Positions 43,742-53,058 of a stretch of DNA of 64,000 bases are shown one piece after another (the first letter of the stretch is position 1; every line of letters begins with the position of its first letter). Under the pieces are notes generated by a model. That model ran no database searches, was not told the DNA's origin, and saw only the letters and a list, made by a program, of their open reading frames with translations. This DNA is from Pseudomonadota bacterium (GTDB taxonomy: Bacteria; Pseudomonadota; Alphaproteobacteria; Reyranellales; Reyranellaceae), in NCBI GenBank assembly GCA_018240685.1, contig JAFEFG010000007.1, forward strand, positions 1 to 64,000, written 5' to 3'. The translations under genes and the position numbers were made by a program.

Positions 43742-43823
43742 CGGCGATGAGAGCATTCACCACGTTCCTTTCCTCCGCCGTCGGAGGTGCCTTCCCCGAG
43801 GGTGGGGAAGAAGAGGGTGTCAG

Positions 43824-46622
43824 ATGCTGAGTTTCGGCGCCTTCGCCTTCGCCGCGCCGGGCATGCTGGCGCTCCTGCTCGTGCTGCCGGTGATCTACTG
43901 GCTGCTGCGCATGATCCCGCCGCTGCCGCGGATCGTGCAGTTCCCGGCCATCCGCCTGCTCATGGGGCTCGAGCCGACCGAGCAGACGCCGATGAAGATG
44001 CCGTGGTGGCTGCTGCTGCTGCGACTGCTGCTGGCAACCGCCCTGATCCTCGCCGTGGCCCGGCCGCTGCTCAACCCGCAGGCCGACCTGCCCGGCCGTG
44101 GGCCGCTGTTGCTGGTGATCGACGACGGCTGGGCTTCCGCGCCCGGCTGGACGACGCGCATCGTCCATGCCGAGCGGCTGATCGACCGCGCCGAGCGCGG
44201 CGGCCGGCCGGTGGTGCTGCTGGGCACCGCGCCCGCGTCACTGGACACGCCGACGCTCCGGCGCGGCGCGATGCGCCCGGAGGAAGCGCGCACGCTGCTG
44301 CGCGCGATGCGGCCCAAGCCGTGGCCGACCGATCGGGCCGCCGCCGCCGCCGAGCTCGATCGCATGTCGGTCGATGCAGGCGCCTATGCCGTGTGGCTGA
44401 GCGACGGCCTGCAGGACCAGGGCACCGACCAGCTCGGCAATCGCCTGCGCCGTTTCAGCGGACTGCAGGTGATTCTTCCGGACCAGGCGACCACGCCGCT
44501 GGTGCTGCTGCCGCCGGATACCCAGGGCCGCGATCTCAAGCTGCGCGCGCTGCGCGCCTCGGCCGACGGGCCACGCAAGATCGCCGTCCAGGCAGCCGAT
44601 GAGCAGGGCCGGGCGCTGGCGCGCATCGAGGTCGATTTCCCGGCCACCGGCACGCAGGGGGAAGGCGTTCTCGTGGCGCCCGTGGAGCTGCGCAACCGCA
44701 TGGCCCGGCTCGACATCGAGGGCCAGGGCGGCGCCGGCAGCGCGGTGCTGCTCGACGAGCGTCACCGCCGCCGGCCGGTATCGATCCTGGGCGAACGCGC
44801 CTCGGCCGCCGGCCAGCCGCTCCTGCAGGAAGTCTACTTCCTCCAGCGCGCGCTCGAGCCCTATGTCAGCCTGAGCGTCGGCGACCGCGAGAACGTGCTG
44901 ACGCGCAACACGGCGGTGCTGCTGATCCCCGACAGTGCGGCACCCTCGCCGGCCGATCGCGAGGAGATCGCCAAGTGGGTCGAACACGGCGGCGTGGCCG
45001 TGCGGTTCGCCGGCCCCAATCTCGCGGCGGGCGGCGACAATCTGATACCGACGCCGCTCCGGCTCGGCGACCGCGCGCTGGGCGGCGTGATGAGCTGGGG
45101 CAAGCCCGCGACGCTTGCGGACTTCCCGGCCAACAGCCCCTTCTTCGGCATTCCGGTCCCGAAGGACGTGCGCATCTCCCAGCAGGTGCTGGCCGAGCCG
45201 ACGCCCGATCTCGCCGACAAGACCTGGGCACGCCTGACCGACGGCACGCCGCTGGTGACGGCCGAGAAGCGCGGCCAGGGCTATCTCGTGCTGATCCACA
45301 CGACGGCGAATACCGGCTGGAGCAACCTCGCCCTCTCCGGCCTGTTCGTCGACATGCTGCAGCGCCTGGTGCTGCTGTCGCGCGGCGTCGCCGGCGACGG
45401 CATCAACAAGGCGCTGAAGCCCTGGCGCACGCTCGACGGCTTCGGCCGCCTCGGGGCCCCGCCTGCCGGCGCCCAGATGCTGCCGGCCGACGCCGACAAG
45501 ACCTTCAAGCCGGGGCCGGCCACTCCGCCGGGACTCTATGGCGACGAGAATGCGCACATCGCCTTCAATCTCGGCGATCATGTCGAGGCGCCCCGGCCGC
45601 TGGCGGTGCCGTCCGGCGCCACCACCGACCGCCTGTCGGAGGGCGGCGAGACCGATCTGTCGCGCTGGTTCCTGCTGGCCGCGGCGATCCTGCTGATGGC
45701 CGATCTCCTGATCTCGCTGTGGCTGCGCGGCATGTTCCCGCGCGCGCTGCGGCTGCGCCGCGCCGCCCCCGCGGCCGTTGCGATCGCGCTGTTCGGCCTG
45801 CTCGCGAACCCGCCCGACCTGCAGGCGCAGCAGCCCGCGAAGCCCGGCGCTCCGACGCCGTCCGCCCCGGCGCAGGCCGCCGAGAGCACCGCGCCGCCGC
45901 CGCTCACCGACGCGCAGGCGCTGCGCGGCGCGCTCGATGTACGGCTCGCCTACATCGTCACCGGCAACAAGGACGTGGACGATACCAGCCGCGCCGGCCT
46001 CGAGGGCTTGAGCGAAGTGCTGCGCAACCGCACCTCGGTCGAGCCGGCCGATCCGGTGGCGATCGATCTCGAACGCGACGAACCGCGCCTCTATCCGCTG
46101 ATCTACTGGCCCATCACCTCGACCCAGCCAAACCTGTCGCCGAAGGCCTCGGCGGCGCTCGACCGCTACCTGCGCACCGGCGGCATCGTCTTCGTCGACA
46201 CGCGCGACCAGCAGATGAGCTTCGACCGGCCCGCCAGCGGCAATCCCGACCTCAAGCGGCTACTGAGCGGCATCGAGATGCCGCCGCTGGTCACCATGCC
46301 GTCGAACCACGTCCTGACCAAGTCGTTCTATCTCCTGTCCGACATGCCGGGCCGCTGGCAGGGCGGCAAGATCTGGATCGAGGCCGGCAACGGCCGCGTC
46401 AATGACGGCGTCAGCACGATCCTGATCGGCTCCAACGACTATGCCGGCGCGTGGGCGATCGACCAGCGCGGCCGCGGGCTGCTGCCGGTATCGCCGGGCG
46501 GCGAGACGCAGCGGGAAATGGCCTTCCGCTTCGGCGTGAACCTCGTGATGCATGCGCTGACCGGCAACTACAAGGACGACCAGGTCCATATCCAGGACAT
46601 CATGCAGAGGTTGCGGCGATGA
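43824..46622 (+). CDS. DUF4159 membrane protein with BatA-like N-terminus
   Basis: 932 residues. N-terminal BatA-type region with two helices ('MLALLLVLPVIYWLLRMIPP', 'WWLLLLRLLLATALILAVAR') then a VWA-like fold (LLLVIDDGWASAPGW) whose metal site is not canonical. Another pair of helices at about 615-660 precedes the C-terminal DUF4159 domain ('VRLAYIVTGNKDVDDTSRAG', 'LYPLIYWPITSTQPNLSPKA', 'GGIVFVDTRDQQMSF'). The large central part is periplasmic by inference. Its stop overlaps the next start (ATGA). The family is typical of Alphaproteobacteria; function is unknown but probably cell-envelope related. Confidence 0.93.
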   Translation: MLSFGAFAFAAPGMLALLLVLPVIYWLLRMIPPLPRIVQFPAIRLLMGLEPTEQTPMKMPWWLLLLRLLLATALILAVARPLLNPQADLPGRGPLLLVIDDGWASAPGWTTRIVHAERLIDRAERGGRPVVLLGTAPASLDTPTLRRGAMRPEEARTLLRAMRPKPWPTDRAAAAAELDRMSVDAGAYAVWLSDGLQDQGTDQLGNRLRRFSGLQVILPDQATTPLVLLPPDTQGRDLKLRALRASADGPRKIAVQAADEQGRALARIEVDFPATGTQGEGVLVAPVELRNRMARLDIEGQGGAGSAVLLDERHRRRPVSILGERASAAGQPLLQEVYFLQRALEPYVSLSVGDRENVLTRNTAVLLIPDSAAPSPADREEIAKWVEHGGVAVRFAGPNLAAGGDNLIPTPLRLGDRALGGVMSWGKPATLADFPANSPFFGIPVPKDVRISQQVLAEPTPDLADKTWARLTDGTPLVTAEKRGQGYLVLIHTTANTGWSNLALSGLFVDMLQRLVLLSRGVAGDGINKALKPWRTLDGFGRLGAPPAGAQMLPADADKTFKPGPATPPGLYGDENAHIAFNLGDHVEAPRPLAVPSGATTDRLSEGGETDLSRWFLLAAAILLMADLLISLWLRGMFPRALRLRRAAPAAVAIALFGLLANPPDLQAQQPAKPGAPTPSAPAQAAESTAPPPLTDAQALRGALDVRLAYIVTGNKDVDDTSRAGLEGLSEVLRNRTSVEPADPVAIDLERDEPRLYPLIYWPITSTQPNLSPKASAALDRYLRTGGIVFVDTRDQQMSFDRPASGNPDLKRLLSGIEMPPLVTMPSNHVLTKSFYLLSDMPGRWQGGKIWIEAGNGRVNDGVSTILIGSNDYAGAWAIDQRGRGLLPVSPGGETQREMAFRFGVNLVMHALTGNYKDDQVHIQDIMQRLRR

Positions 46623-48718
46623 ACATGTCTTCCGCCGTTTCCGTCGCCTTCGATCCGCTGCTGCCCTGGGTGCTGCTGGCGGCGATGAGTGCCGTCGGGC
46701 TGGTGCTGGTGCTGCTGGGGCTGCGCGCCGGCGCGCGCGGCACGCTGTGGCGACTGGGCGCCATCGTCATCGTGCTGGCAGCGCTCACCAATCCGTCGCT
46801 GATCGAGGAGAAGCGCAAGCCGATCGCCGACGTCGCCCTGGTGGTGGTCGACGACAGCGATTCGATGTCCATCGGCGAGCGCCGCCAGCAGGTCCAGGCC
46901 GCGCGCGAGATGCTGAAGCGCAAGTTCGGCCAGGAGCAGGGCCTCGAGATCCGCGAAGCCGTGCTGCCGCCGTCGCACATCCAGCTCGGCAGCGAACGGC
47001 CCGGCGGCACGCGCCTGATCGAGACCATGCGCTCGGCGCTGGTCGACGTGCCGCCCGAGCGGCTGGCCGGCGTCGTGCTGCTGACCGACGGCCAGGTGCA
47101 CGACGTGCCGACCTCGCTGCCGCCCGAGCTGGGCGGCGCGCCGCTGCACGCCCTGATCGCTGGCAAGAAGGGCGAACGCGACCGCCTGATCGTGGTGGAG
47201 CAATCGCCGCGCTTCGGCGTGGTCGGCCGACAGGTCACGGCCAAGTTCCGGGTCGAGGATCCCGCGGGCGGCACCGCGCCCGTCACGATCTCGGTGGGCG
47301 GCGAGGTCGTGCGCCGCATGGAGGTTCCGGTCGGCAAGTCGGTCGAGCTGCCCATCACCGTCACCAATCCGGGCGCCAACATCGTCGAGCTCGAGACCGC
47401 GCCGGGCCAGAGCGAGCTGACGCTCGAGAACAACCGCGCGCTGTTCACCATCAACGGCGTGCGCGACCGGCTGCGCGTGCTGCTGGTGTCGGGCGAGCCC
47501 TACCAGGGCGAGCGGGCATGGCGAAACCTGCTGAAGAGCGATCCCGCCGTCGACCTGGTGCACTTCACCATCCTGCGCACGCCGCAGAAGGATGATTTCA
47601 CGCCGGTGCGCGAACTGTCGCTGATCGTCTTCCCGATGCGCGAGCTGTTCGAGCAAAAGCTCAAGGAATTCGACCTCATCATCTTCGACCGCTACGAGTC
47701 GGGGAACCTGATCACCCGCGACTACTTCCGCAACATCGCCGAGTATGTGAGGGGCGGCGGCGCGCTTCTGGTGTCGGTCGGGCCGGTCTTCGCCACCCAG
47801 CGTTCGCTCTACCGCACACCGCTCGGCACCATCCTGCCGGCCGCCCCGTCGGGCGACGTCATCGAGCAGGGCTTCAAGCCGAAGGTGACCGACATCGGCC
47901 GCCGGCATCCCGTCACCGCCGACCTGCCGCAGGCCGGGGCGCCAGGCAAGGATCCCGACTGGGGCCGCTGGTTCCGCGTCGTCACCAGCCGGGCCGAGCA
48001 TGGCAATACGGTGCTGAGCGGCGCCGACGAGCAGCCGCTGGTCGTCCTCGACCGCGTCGGCCAGGGCCGCGTGGCGCAGATCATGTCCGACCAGCTGTGG
48101 CTGTGGAACCGCGGCATCGACGGCGGCGGTCCGCAGCCCGAGCTGGTGCGGCGCGTGGCCCACTGGCTGATGAAGGAGCCCGACCTCGAGGAGGAGGCGC
48201 TGCGCGCCACGGCCGTCGGCGGACACATCGAGATCACCCGCCGTACGCTGGCCGACAGCTTTGCCGACGTGACCATGACCGCGCCCGGCACGCCGCCCGC
48301 CGGCGGCGCCACCCGCACGCTCAAGCTCACCCAGGTCGAGCCGGGCCTCGGCCGCGCGGTGATCGATGTCGACAAGCCAGGCCTCTACCGCTTCGAGGAC
48401 GGCGCGCTGCGGACCGTCGCCGCCGTCGGCAATCCCGACCCGCTGGAGTTCTCCGACGTGCGCGCGACGGACGAGAAGCTGAAGCCGCTGGTCGAAGCCT
48501 CCAACGGGGCCCTGATGTGGCTTGCCGACCATCCCGACCCCGATATCCGCGCGGTGCGCCCCGGCCGAGCCGCCGGCGGCTCGGACTGGATCGGGCTCAG
48601 GCGCAACGAGGGCTATACCGTCGCCGGCATCAACCAGACCCCGCTCCTGCCGGGCATCGTGATCGCCATGGCCTTCCTGATGGCGCTGGGCAGCGCCTGG
48701 TGGCGCGAGGGGCGCTAG
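46619..48718 (+). CDS. large membrane VWA/GATase-like protein of the MoxR operon
   Basis: 699 residues from the ATG at 46619, which overlaps the DUF4159 stop. Two N-terminal helices ('VLLAAMSAVGLVLVLLGLRA', 'RLGAIVIVLAALTNPSLIEE'), a VWA-like start with a DxSxS-type site 'VALVVVDDSDSMSIGERRQQ', a glutamine-amidotransferase-like part ('LLVSGEPYQGERAWRNLL', 'LIIFDRYESGNLITRDYFRN', 'GGGALLVSVGPVF') and a final helix 'TPLLPGIVIAMAFLMALGSA'. It completes the four-gene MoxR operon and probably forms a membrane complex with the DUF4159 protein. Confidence 0.92.
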   Translation: MNMSSAVSVAFDPLLPWVLLAAMSAVGLVLVLLGLRAGARGTLWRLGAIVIVLAALTNPSLIEEKRKPIADVALVVVDDSDSMSIGERRQQVQAAREMLKRKFGQEQGLEIREAVLPPSHIQLGSERPGGTRLIETMRSALVDVPPERLAGVVLLTDGQVHDVPTSLPPELGGAPLHALIAGKKGERDRLIVVEQSPRFGVVGRQVTAKFRVEDPAGGTAPVTISVGGEVVRRMEVPVGKSVELPITVTNPGANIVELETAPGQSELTLENNRALFTINGVRDRLRVLLVSGEPYQGERAWRNLLKSDPAVDLVHFTILRTPQKDDFTPVRELSLIVFPMRELFEQKLKEFDLIIFDRYESGNLITRDYFRNIAEYVRGGGALLVSVGPVFATQRSLYRTPLGTILPAAPSGDVIEQGFKPKVTDIGRRHPVTADLPQAGAPGKDPDWGRWFRVVTSRAEHGNTVLSGADEQPLVVLDRVGQGRVAQIMSDQLWLWNRGIDGGGPQPELVRRVAHWLMKEPDLEEEALRATAVGGHIEITRRTLADSFADVTMTAPGTPPAGGATRTLKLTQVEPGLGRAVIDVDKPGLYRFEDGALRTVAAVGNPDPLEFSDVRATDEKLKPLVEASNGALMWLADHPDPDIRAVRPGRAAGGSDWIGLRRNEGYTVAGINQTPLLPGIVIAMAFLMALGSAWWREGR

Positions 48719-48800
48719 GCCAGCCACGGCAGAGGGCGTTACCAAGCCGAAACTTGATGCCCTGCCGTCTTGAGCCATCTTGGGGGCCAAGAGGTATCCC

Positions 48801-49517
48801 ATGATCGAACGCAGACCTTTCGAGAAGCTGGGCAAGTCGAACCACGGCTGGCTCAATGCCAACTTCCACTTCAGCTTCGCCGAGTACCGCGACCCCGCGC
48901 GCATCCACTGGGGCGCGCTGCGCGTATGGAACAACGACCGCATCGCGCCGCAGTCGGGCTTCCCGCCCCACCCCCATCGCGACATGGAGATCGTGACCTA
49001 CATCATCAAAGGCGCGATCACCCACCAGGACCACCTGGGCAACCAGGGGCGCACCGAAGCGGGCCAGATCCAGGTGATGAGCGCCGGTCGCGGCATTCAG
49101 CATGCCGAATACAACATGGAGCAGGACGAGACCGAGCTGTTCCAGATCTGGATCCTGCCCAACCAGCAGGGCGTGCCGGCGCGCTGGGAGACGGTGCAGT
49201 TCCCGACCGAGGCGCGCGACGGCAAGCTCGTGGCACTGGCCTCCGGCCGCGGCCATGAGGGCGCCATCCCGCTTTATGCCGACGGAGCGCTCTATGCCGG
49301 CACGCTCAAGGCCGGTCAGTCGATCCGCCAGAAGCTGGACGGCAAGCCGGCCTATCTCGTGCCGGCCAAGGGCAAGATCGAGGTGACGGGCGCCGACGGC
49401 AAGCCGGTAGCGCTCAACACCCGCGACGGCGCGGCGATCGTCGACGAGGCCGAGATCGAGCTCAAGGCCGGCGAGGACGCCGAGATTGTGCTGGTCGAAA
49501 CGGACAAGCTGAACTGA
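48801..49517 (+). CDS. pirin family protein
   Basis: 238 residues from the ATG at 48801, GAGG 7 nt before. Bicupin with the pirin metal site: 'GFPPHPHRDMEIVTYIIKGA' (two His), 'ITHQDHLGNQGRTEAGQIQV' and 'MSAGRGIQHAEYNMEQDE' (His and Glu). Short pirins such as E. coli YhhW act as quercetinases in vitro; others regulate enzymes. It is followed by a strong terminator and is a single-gene unit. Confidence 0.94.
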   Translation: MIERRPFEKLGKSNHGWLNANFHFSFAEYRDPARIHWGALRVWNNDRIAPQSGFPPHPHRDMEIVTYIIKGAITHQDHLGNQGRTEAGQIQVMSAGRGIQHAEYNMEQDETELFQIWILPNQQGVPARWETVQFPTEARDGKLVALASGRGHEGAIPLYADGALYAGTLKAGQSIRQKLDGKPAYLVPAKGKIEVTGADGKPVALNTRDGAAIVDEAEIELKAGEDAEIVLVETDKLN

Positions 49518-49540
49518 CGTCGGCTTACATTGACGGTAGG

Positions 49541-49571
49541 AACCGGGCGGGCTTTGATCCGCCCGGTTTTT
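49541..49571 (+). terminator. intrinsic terminator after the pirin gene
   Basis: AACCGGGCGG and CCGCCCGGTT form a perfect 10-bp stem with loop GCTTTGAT, ending in TTTTT (49567-49571). Confidence 0.93.
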
Positions 49572-49588
49572 CATTCCGGGGGTAAGGC

Positions 49589-50362
49589 ATGGCCTACAAG
49601 GGCTTCGATCTGACGGGCAAGGTGGCGCTGGTGACCGGCGGCAACGGCGGCATCGGTCTCGGCATGGCCGACGCACTGGCCGAGGCCGGCGCCGATGTGT
49701 GCATCTGGGGCACCCGGGCCGAAAAGAACGAGAAGGCCGTGGCCGAACTCAAGAAGCGCGGCCGCAAGGTCCATGCCCAGGTCGTCGATGTCGGGGACGA
49801 GAAGCAGGTCGAGGCAGCCTTCGCCGAAACGCTGAAGGTGATGGGCCACGTCGACAACTGCGTCGCCAATGCCGGTGTCTCCGGCCGGGGCAAGGGTTCG
49901 CTCCTGGAGATGGACACCGAGGAATGGCGGCGCGTCCTGCGGGTCAACCTCGACGGCGTGTTCTTCACCTTCCGTGCAGCAGCCCGACACATGGCGGAGC
50001 GCGGCAAGGGCGGCTCGCTGGTGGCGATGGCCAGCACCGCCGCGATCGAGGGCGCGGCGCGGTCGAGCCATTACGGCGCCAGCAAGGGCGGCGTCTGCGC
50101 CATGGTCCGCGCGCTCGCCGTCGAGCTCGCCCGCTACAACATCACGGTGAATTCAATCCTGCCCGGCTGGATCGAAACCGAGATGACAGCCAATGCCGTG
50201 GCCAATCCGAAGTTCGCCGGCAACGTCCTGCCGCGCATTCCCGAGCGCCGCTGGGGCACCGGCGCCGATTTCGGACCGATCGCGGTCTACCTTGCCAGCG
50301 ATGCGACCCGGTATACGACGGGGCGCGACTTCGTCATCGATGGCGGCTATACGCTGTTCTAG
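49589..50362 (+). CDS. SDR family oxidoreductase
   Basis: 257 residues. Classical short-chain dehydrogenase: cofactor motif 'VALVTGGNGGIGLGMADALA' (TGxxxGxG), 'NCVANAGVSGRGKGSLLEMD' (NAG), catalytic Ser in 'VAMASTAAIEGAARSSHYGA' and the YxxxK 'YGASKGGVCAMVRAL', then 'NSILPGWIETEMTAN' and 'GRDFVIDGGYTLF'. The start of helix alpha-B ('CIWGTRAEK') leans towards NADP or NAD without being decisive. Substrate unknown. The next gene, a secreted hypothetical, begins 29 nt downstream. Confidence 0.93.
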   Translation: MAYKGFDLTGKVALVTGGNGGIGLGMADALAEAGADVCIWGTRAEKNEKAVAELKKRGRKVHAQVVDVGDEKQVEAAFAETLKVMGHVDNCVANAGVSGRGKGSLLEMDTEEWRRVLRVNLDGVFFTFRAAARHMAERGKGGSLVAMASTAAIEGAARSSHYGASKGGVCAMVRALAVELARYNITVNSILPGWIETEMTANAVANPKFAGNVLPRIPERRWGTGADFGPIAVYLASDATRYTTGRDFVIDGGYTLF

Positions 50363-50391
50363 GTTCCAAGATCGGTAGGGGAGCAAGACTC

Positions 50392-50913
50392 ATGATCAAA
50401 CGGACGGGCCTGGCAGCGATCATCCTGGCGGTTTCCGCGATTTCCGCTGCAGCGCAGACGGCCAAGCCGGCGGCACCGGCAGCCGCCAAGCCGGCGTCCG
50501 GCGAGGACCGCTATGTCGGCTACTACTATCCCAAGCCGACCTCGACCGAGACCTATACCTCGCAGCTGCAGCCCATCGCCGGCGTCGATCGGGCGCAGCG
50601 GATCCAGTTCGTGACGGTGGTTTCCCAGGGAACGCTGCAGTCGACCTACCGCGTGCCCTATGCCGTGTTCGCCAAGGGCGACAAGGCCGATCACATGATC
50701 GTCGTCGGCCTGTCGTCGGGCGAGCTGAACACGATCTACCGGATCCGCGCGCTGCTGGCGAACATGACCACCATGTCGCGCACCTCGCCCTTCTTCCAGG
50801 AGCATACGGTGGCCGAGGACGCGACCTTCTTCGATCTGCTGAAGCTCCTTGGCTTCCGCGACGTCACCGTGACCGACGGCGACAAGCTCGCCCATCAGGT
50901 GACGATCAAGTAG
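50392..50913 (+). CDS. hypothetical exported protein
   Basis: 173 residues. Signal peptide 'MIKRTGLAAIILAVSAISAA' then an Ala/Pro-rich linker and a compact domain opening 'GEDRYVGYYYPKPTSTETYT', with 'RIQFVTVVSQGTLQSTYRVP' and 'YAVFAKGDKADHMIVVGL', ending 'DVTVTDGDKLAHQVTIK'. No catalytic motif is recognised. TAGGGGAGC precedes the ATG. Probably periplasmic. Confidence 0.8.
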   Translation: MIKRTGLAAIILAVSAISAAAQTAKPAAPAAAKPASGEDRYVGYYYPKPTSTETYTSQLQPIAGVDRAQRIQFVTVVSQGTLQSTYRVPYAVFAKGDKADHMIVVGLSSGELNTIYRIRALLANMTTMSRTSPFFQEHTVAEDATFFDLLKLLGFRDVTVTDGDKLAHQVTIK

Positions 50914-51017
50914 GTCGCGCTCCGACGGGACGCGACAAAGCCGTTCATCCTCTCCTTCGGCAAACTTTCTTGAGCCGCGCCGCCCGGCGGCGCAGGCTCG
51001 GCCTCCGGGAGGAATCG

Positions 51018-51614
51018 ATGTCACGCACGCTCGAATTCTATTTCGACTACGGCAGCCCCTACAGCTACCTCGCCGACACGCAGGTCGAGGCGGTCGCGCG
51101 GCGCGCCGGCGCCACGCTCGTCCGCAAGCCCATGCTGCTGGGCGGCGTGTTCAAGGCGACCGGCAACAGCTCGCCCGCGACGCAGCCGCAGAAGTCGCGG
51201 TGGAGCGCCTTCGACATGCCGATGTGGGCGCGCCACTACGGCGTGCCGTTCCAGCGCAATCCCCATTTCCCGGTCAATACCCTCGCCCTGATGCGCGGGG
51301 CGGCCGCAGCCGAGCTCGACGGTACGTTCGCGACCTATCATCCGGCCATGTTCAGGGCGATGTGGGTCGAGGGCCGCAACCTCAACGACATCAAGGAAGT
51401 CGCGGCCGTGCTGGCCGCCGCCGGCCTCGATGCGGCGCACTTCGCGAAGCGGATCCAGGACCAGGACGTGAAGGACCGCCTCAAGGCCACGACCGACGAG
51501 GCGGTGGCCCGGGGCGTCTTCGGCGCACCGACCTTATTCGTGGGCGACATGATGTTCTTCGGCAACGATCGCCTGTCCTTCGTCGAGAAAGCCCTCAAGG
51601 GAGAACCACTCTGA
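51018..51614 (+). CDS. 2-hydroxychromene-2-carboxylate isomerase / DsbA-like thioredoxin fold
   Basis: 198 residues from the ATG at 51018 with GGGAGG upstream. Kappa-class GST/HCCA isomerase signature 'LEFYFDYGSPYSYLADTQVE' (Ser in place of the DsbA Cys), 'LLGGVFKATGN', 'FPVNTLALMRGA' and 'GVFGAPTLFVGDMMFFGNDR'. The HCCA enzyme acts in naphthalene degradation, but most homologues have unknown substrates and probably use glutathione. The following OmpA-like gene overlaps by one base (TGATG). Confidence 0.92.
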   Translation: MSRTLEFYFDYGSPYSYLADTQVEAVARRAGATLVRKPMLLGGVFKATGNSSPATQPQKSRWSAFDMPMWARHYGVPFQRNPHFPVNTLALMRGAAAAELDGTFATYHPAMFRAMWVEGRNLNDIKEVAAVLAAAGLDAAHFAKRIQDQDVKDRLKATTDEAVARGVFGAPTLFVGDMMFFGNDRLSFVEKALKGEPL

Positions 51615-52048
51615 TGCGATTCACTGCACTTTTCCTGGCCGGCGCACTGTTCGCGGCCGGCCCGGCGCTGGCCCAAAGCGTGGAAAGGTGCCCCGTCGGC
51701 ACCGGCGCCGCAGCGGAGTCGCAGCCGGTCTGGATCCTGTTCGACCTCGGCAGCGCCAAGCTCAGGCCCGACGCCAAGCCGCTGATTGCCGACGCGGTGC
51801 GGACGGCCAAGGCGCGGCAGTCGGTCAAGGTCTGCGTCATCGGCCAGACCGACAAGCTCGGCGACAAGAACTACAACGCCAAGCTTGCGGAAGCGCGCGC
51901 CAGAGCGGTGGCGGCGGAGCTCGCGCATGCAGGGCTGGCGCCGGGCAAGATCGTGATCGCCAGCAATCCCGAGGCCTTCGGCAACCTGAGCTTCGGCTCC
52001 CGCAACGCGCAGGAAGAGGATCGCCGCGTCACGATTCTGTTCCGTTAG
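51614..52048 (+). CDS. OmpA family peptidoglycan-binding protein
   Basis: 144 residues. Signal peptide 'MRFTALFLAGALFAAGPALA' and an OmpA-like domain: 'ILFDLGSAKLRPDAKPLIAD', 'VKVCVIGQTDKLGDKNYNAK' and 'LAEARARAVAAELAHAGL'. The usual NxxLSxxRA peptidoglycan-binding helix appears as 'NAKLAEARA', with the key Asp (in GQTDKLGD) and Arg retained. Two cysteines (VERCPVG, KVCVIG) may pair. It probably anchors to peptidoglycan in the periplasm. Convergent with the quinone reductase gene. Confidence 0.9.
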   Translation: MRFTALFLAGALFAAGPALAQSVERCPVGTGAAAESQPVWILFDLGSAKLRPDAKPLIADAVRTAKARQSVKVCVIGQTDKLGDKNYNAKLAEARARAVAAELAHAGLAPGKIVIASNPEAFGNLSFGSRNAQEEDRRVTILFR

Positions 52049-52067
52049 GCCTGTTCCGGCCGGCGCT

Positions 52068-53054
52068 CTACGCCGTCATCTCGATGACGGCCTTGCCCAC
52101 CACCTTGCGGTCGAGCAGCGCCTGGAAGGCCTCGGCCACGCGCGCCATCGGAAAGCGATGCGAGATGTGCGGCCGCATCACGCCGAGCGCGGCGAGCCGC
52201 GGCAGCTCCTCGACATAGTCGCGGCCGAGTTCCGGCGACAGGCGCTGGATGGTCTCGCCGGCGCGCACGCCCAGGATCGACAGGCCCTTGATCAGCACGT
52301 GGTTGGACATGATCCGGCTCGGTCCGCCGGACGTGAAGCCGACCACCAGCAGACGTGCGCCGTAGGCGGCCGCCCGCATGGATTTCTCCAGCACCTCGCC
52401 GCCGACCGGGTCGTAGATCACGTTGGCGCCCCGGCCCTCCGTGAGCGCCTTCACCGCGGCGACGAAGTCGTCCGTGCGATAGTTCACGACGGCGTCGGCG
52501 CCCTGGGCCTTCACGATCGCCAGCCGGGCGTCGTCGCCGCCAGTCGCGATCACGCGCGCGCCGAGATGCTTGCCGAGCTGGACCGCCGCCAGCCCGACGC
52601 CGCCGGAGGCGCCGTGAACCAGCAGGACCTCGCCCGCCTTGAGCTGCGCGCGATGGACCAGCGCGTGGTAGGCCGTCTGCGCCGCGACACGGAACCCCGC
52701 CCCTTCCACCTCGGACCAGCCGTCCGGAAGGGCCAGCAAGGGGCTCGCGCCCGGCAGCTTCACATACTCCGCGAAGGCGCCCGGGCGCAGGTTGAACATC
52801 ACGCGGTCGCCCGGCCGCCACCGCGTCACCTCGCGCCCCACGGCATGGACCGTGCCTGCACCTTCGATGCCCGGCACGAAGGGCAGCGCCGGCTTGTGCT
52901 GGTAGCTGCCGGCCACGGTCAGGATATCTGGGAAATTGACGCCCGCCGCACCGACCTTGATCACGATCCCGTCGGCGCCGGGTTCGGGAACGGGCCGTTC
53001 CTCGATCCTGAGGACCGAAGGATCGCCCAGGCGATCGCAGACGACCGCCCGCAT
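52068..53054 (-). CDS. NADPH:quinone oxidoreductase family protein
   Basis: 328 residues. Zinc-independent MDR/quinone reductase: 'RAVVCDRLGDPSVLRIEERP', 'VGAAGVNFPDILTVAGSYQH', 'PFVPGIEGAGTVHAVG', the Rossmann motif 'VLLVHGASGGVGLAAVQLGK' (about 143-162), 'GANVIYDPVGGEVLEKSMRA'. No zinc-binding cysteines. It lies 4 nt after the carbamoyltransferase gene, so it is the last gene of that operon, although a functional link is not obvious. Confidence 0.94.
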   Translation of the reverse strand: MRAVVCDRLGDPSVLRIEERPVPEPGADGIVIKVGAAGVNFPDILTVAGSYQHKPALPFVPGIEGAGTVHAVGREVTRWRPGDRVMFNLRPGAFAEYVKLPGASPLLALPDGWSEVEGAGFRVAAQTAYHALVHRAQLKAGEVLLVHGASGGVGLAAVQLGKHLGARVIATGGDDARLAIVKAQGADAVVNYRTDDFVAAVKALTEGRGANVIYDPVGGEVLEKSMRAAAYGARLLVVGFTSGGPSRIMSNHVLIKGLSILGVRAGETIQRLSPELGRDYVEELPRLAALGVMRPHISHRFPMARVAEAFQALLDRKVVGKAVIEMTA

Positions 53055-53058
53055 GCGC

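Noticed and set aside
46568-48985. 805-codon open frame on the minus strand
   Set aside because: Shadow of the VWA-like membrane protein gene and the start of the pirin gene; composition biased and no recognisable domain.
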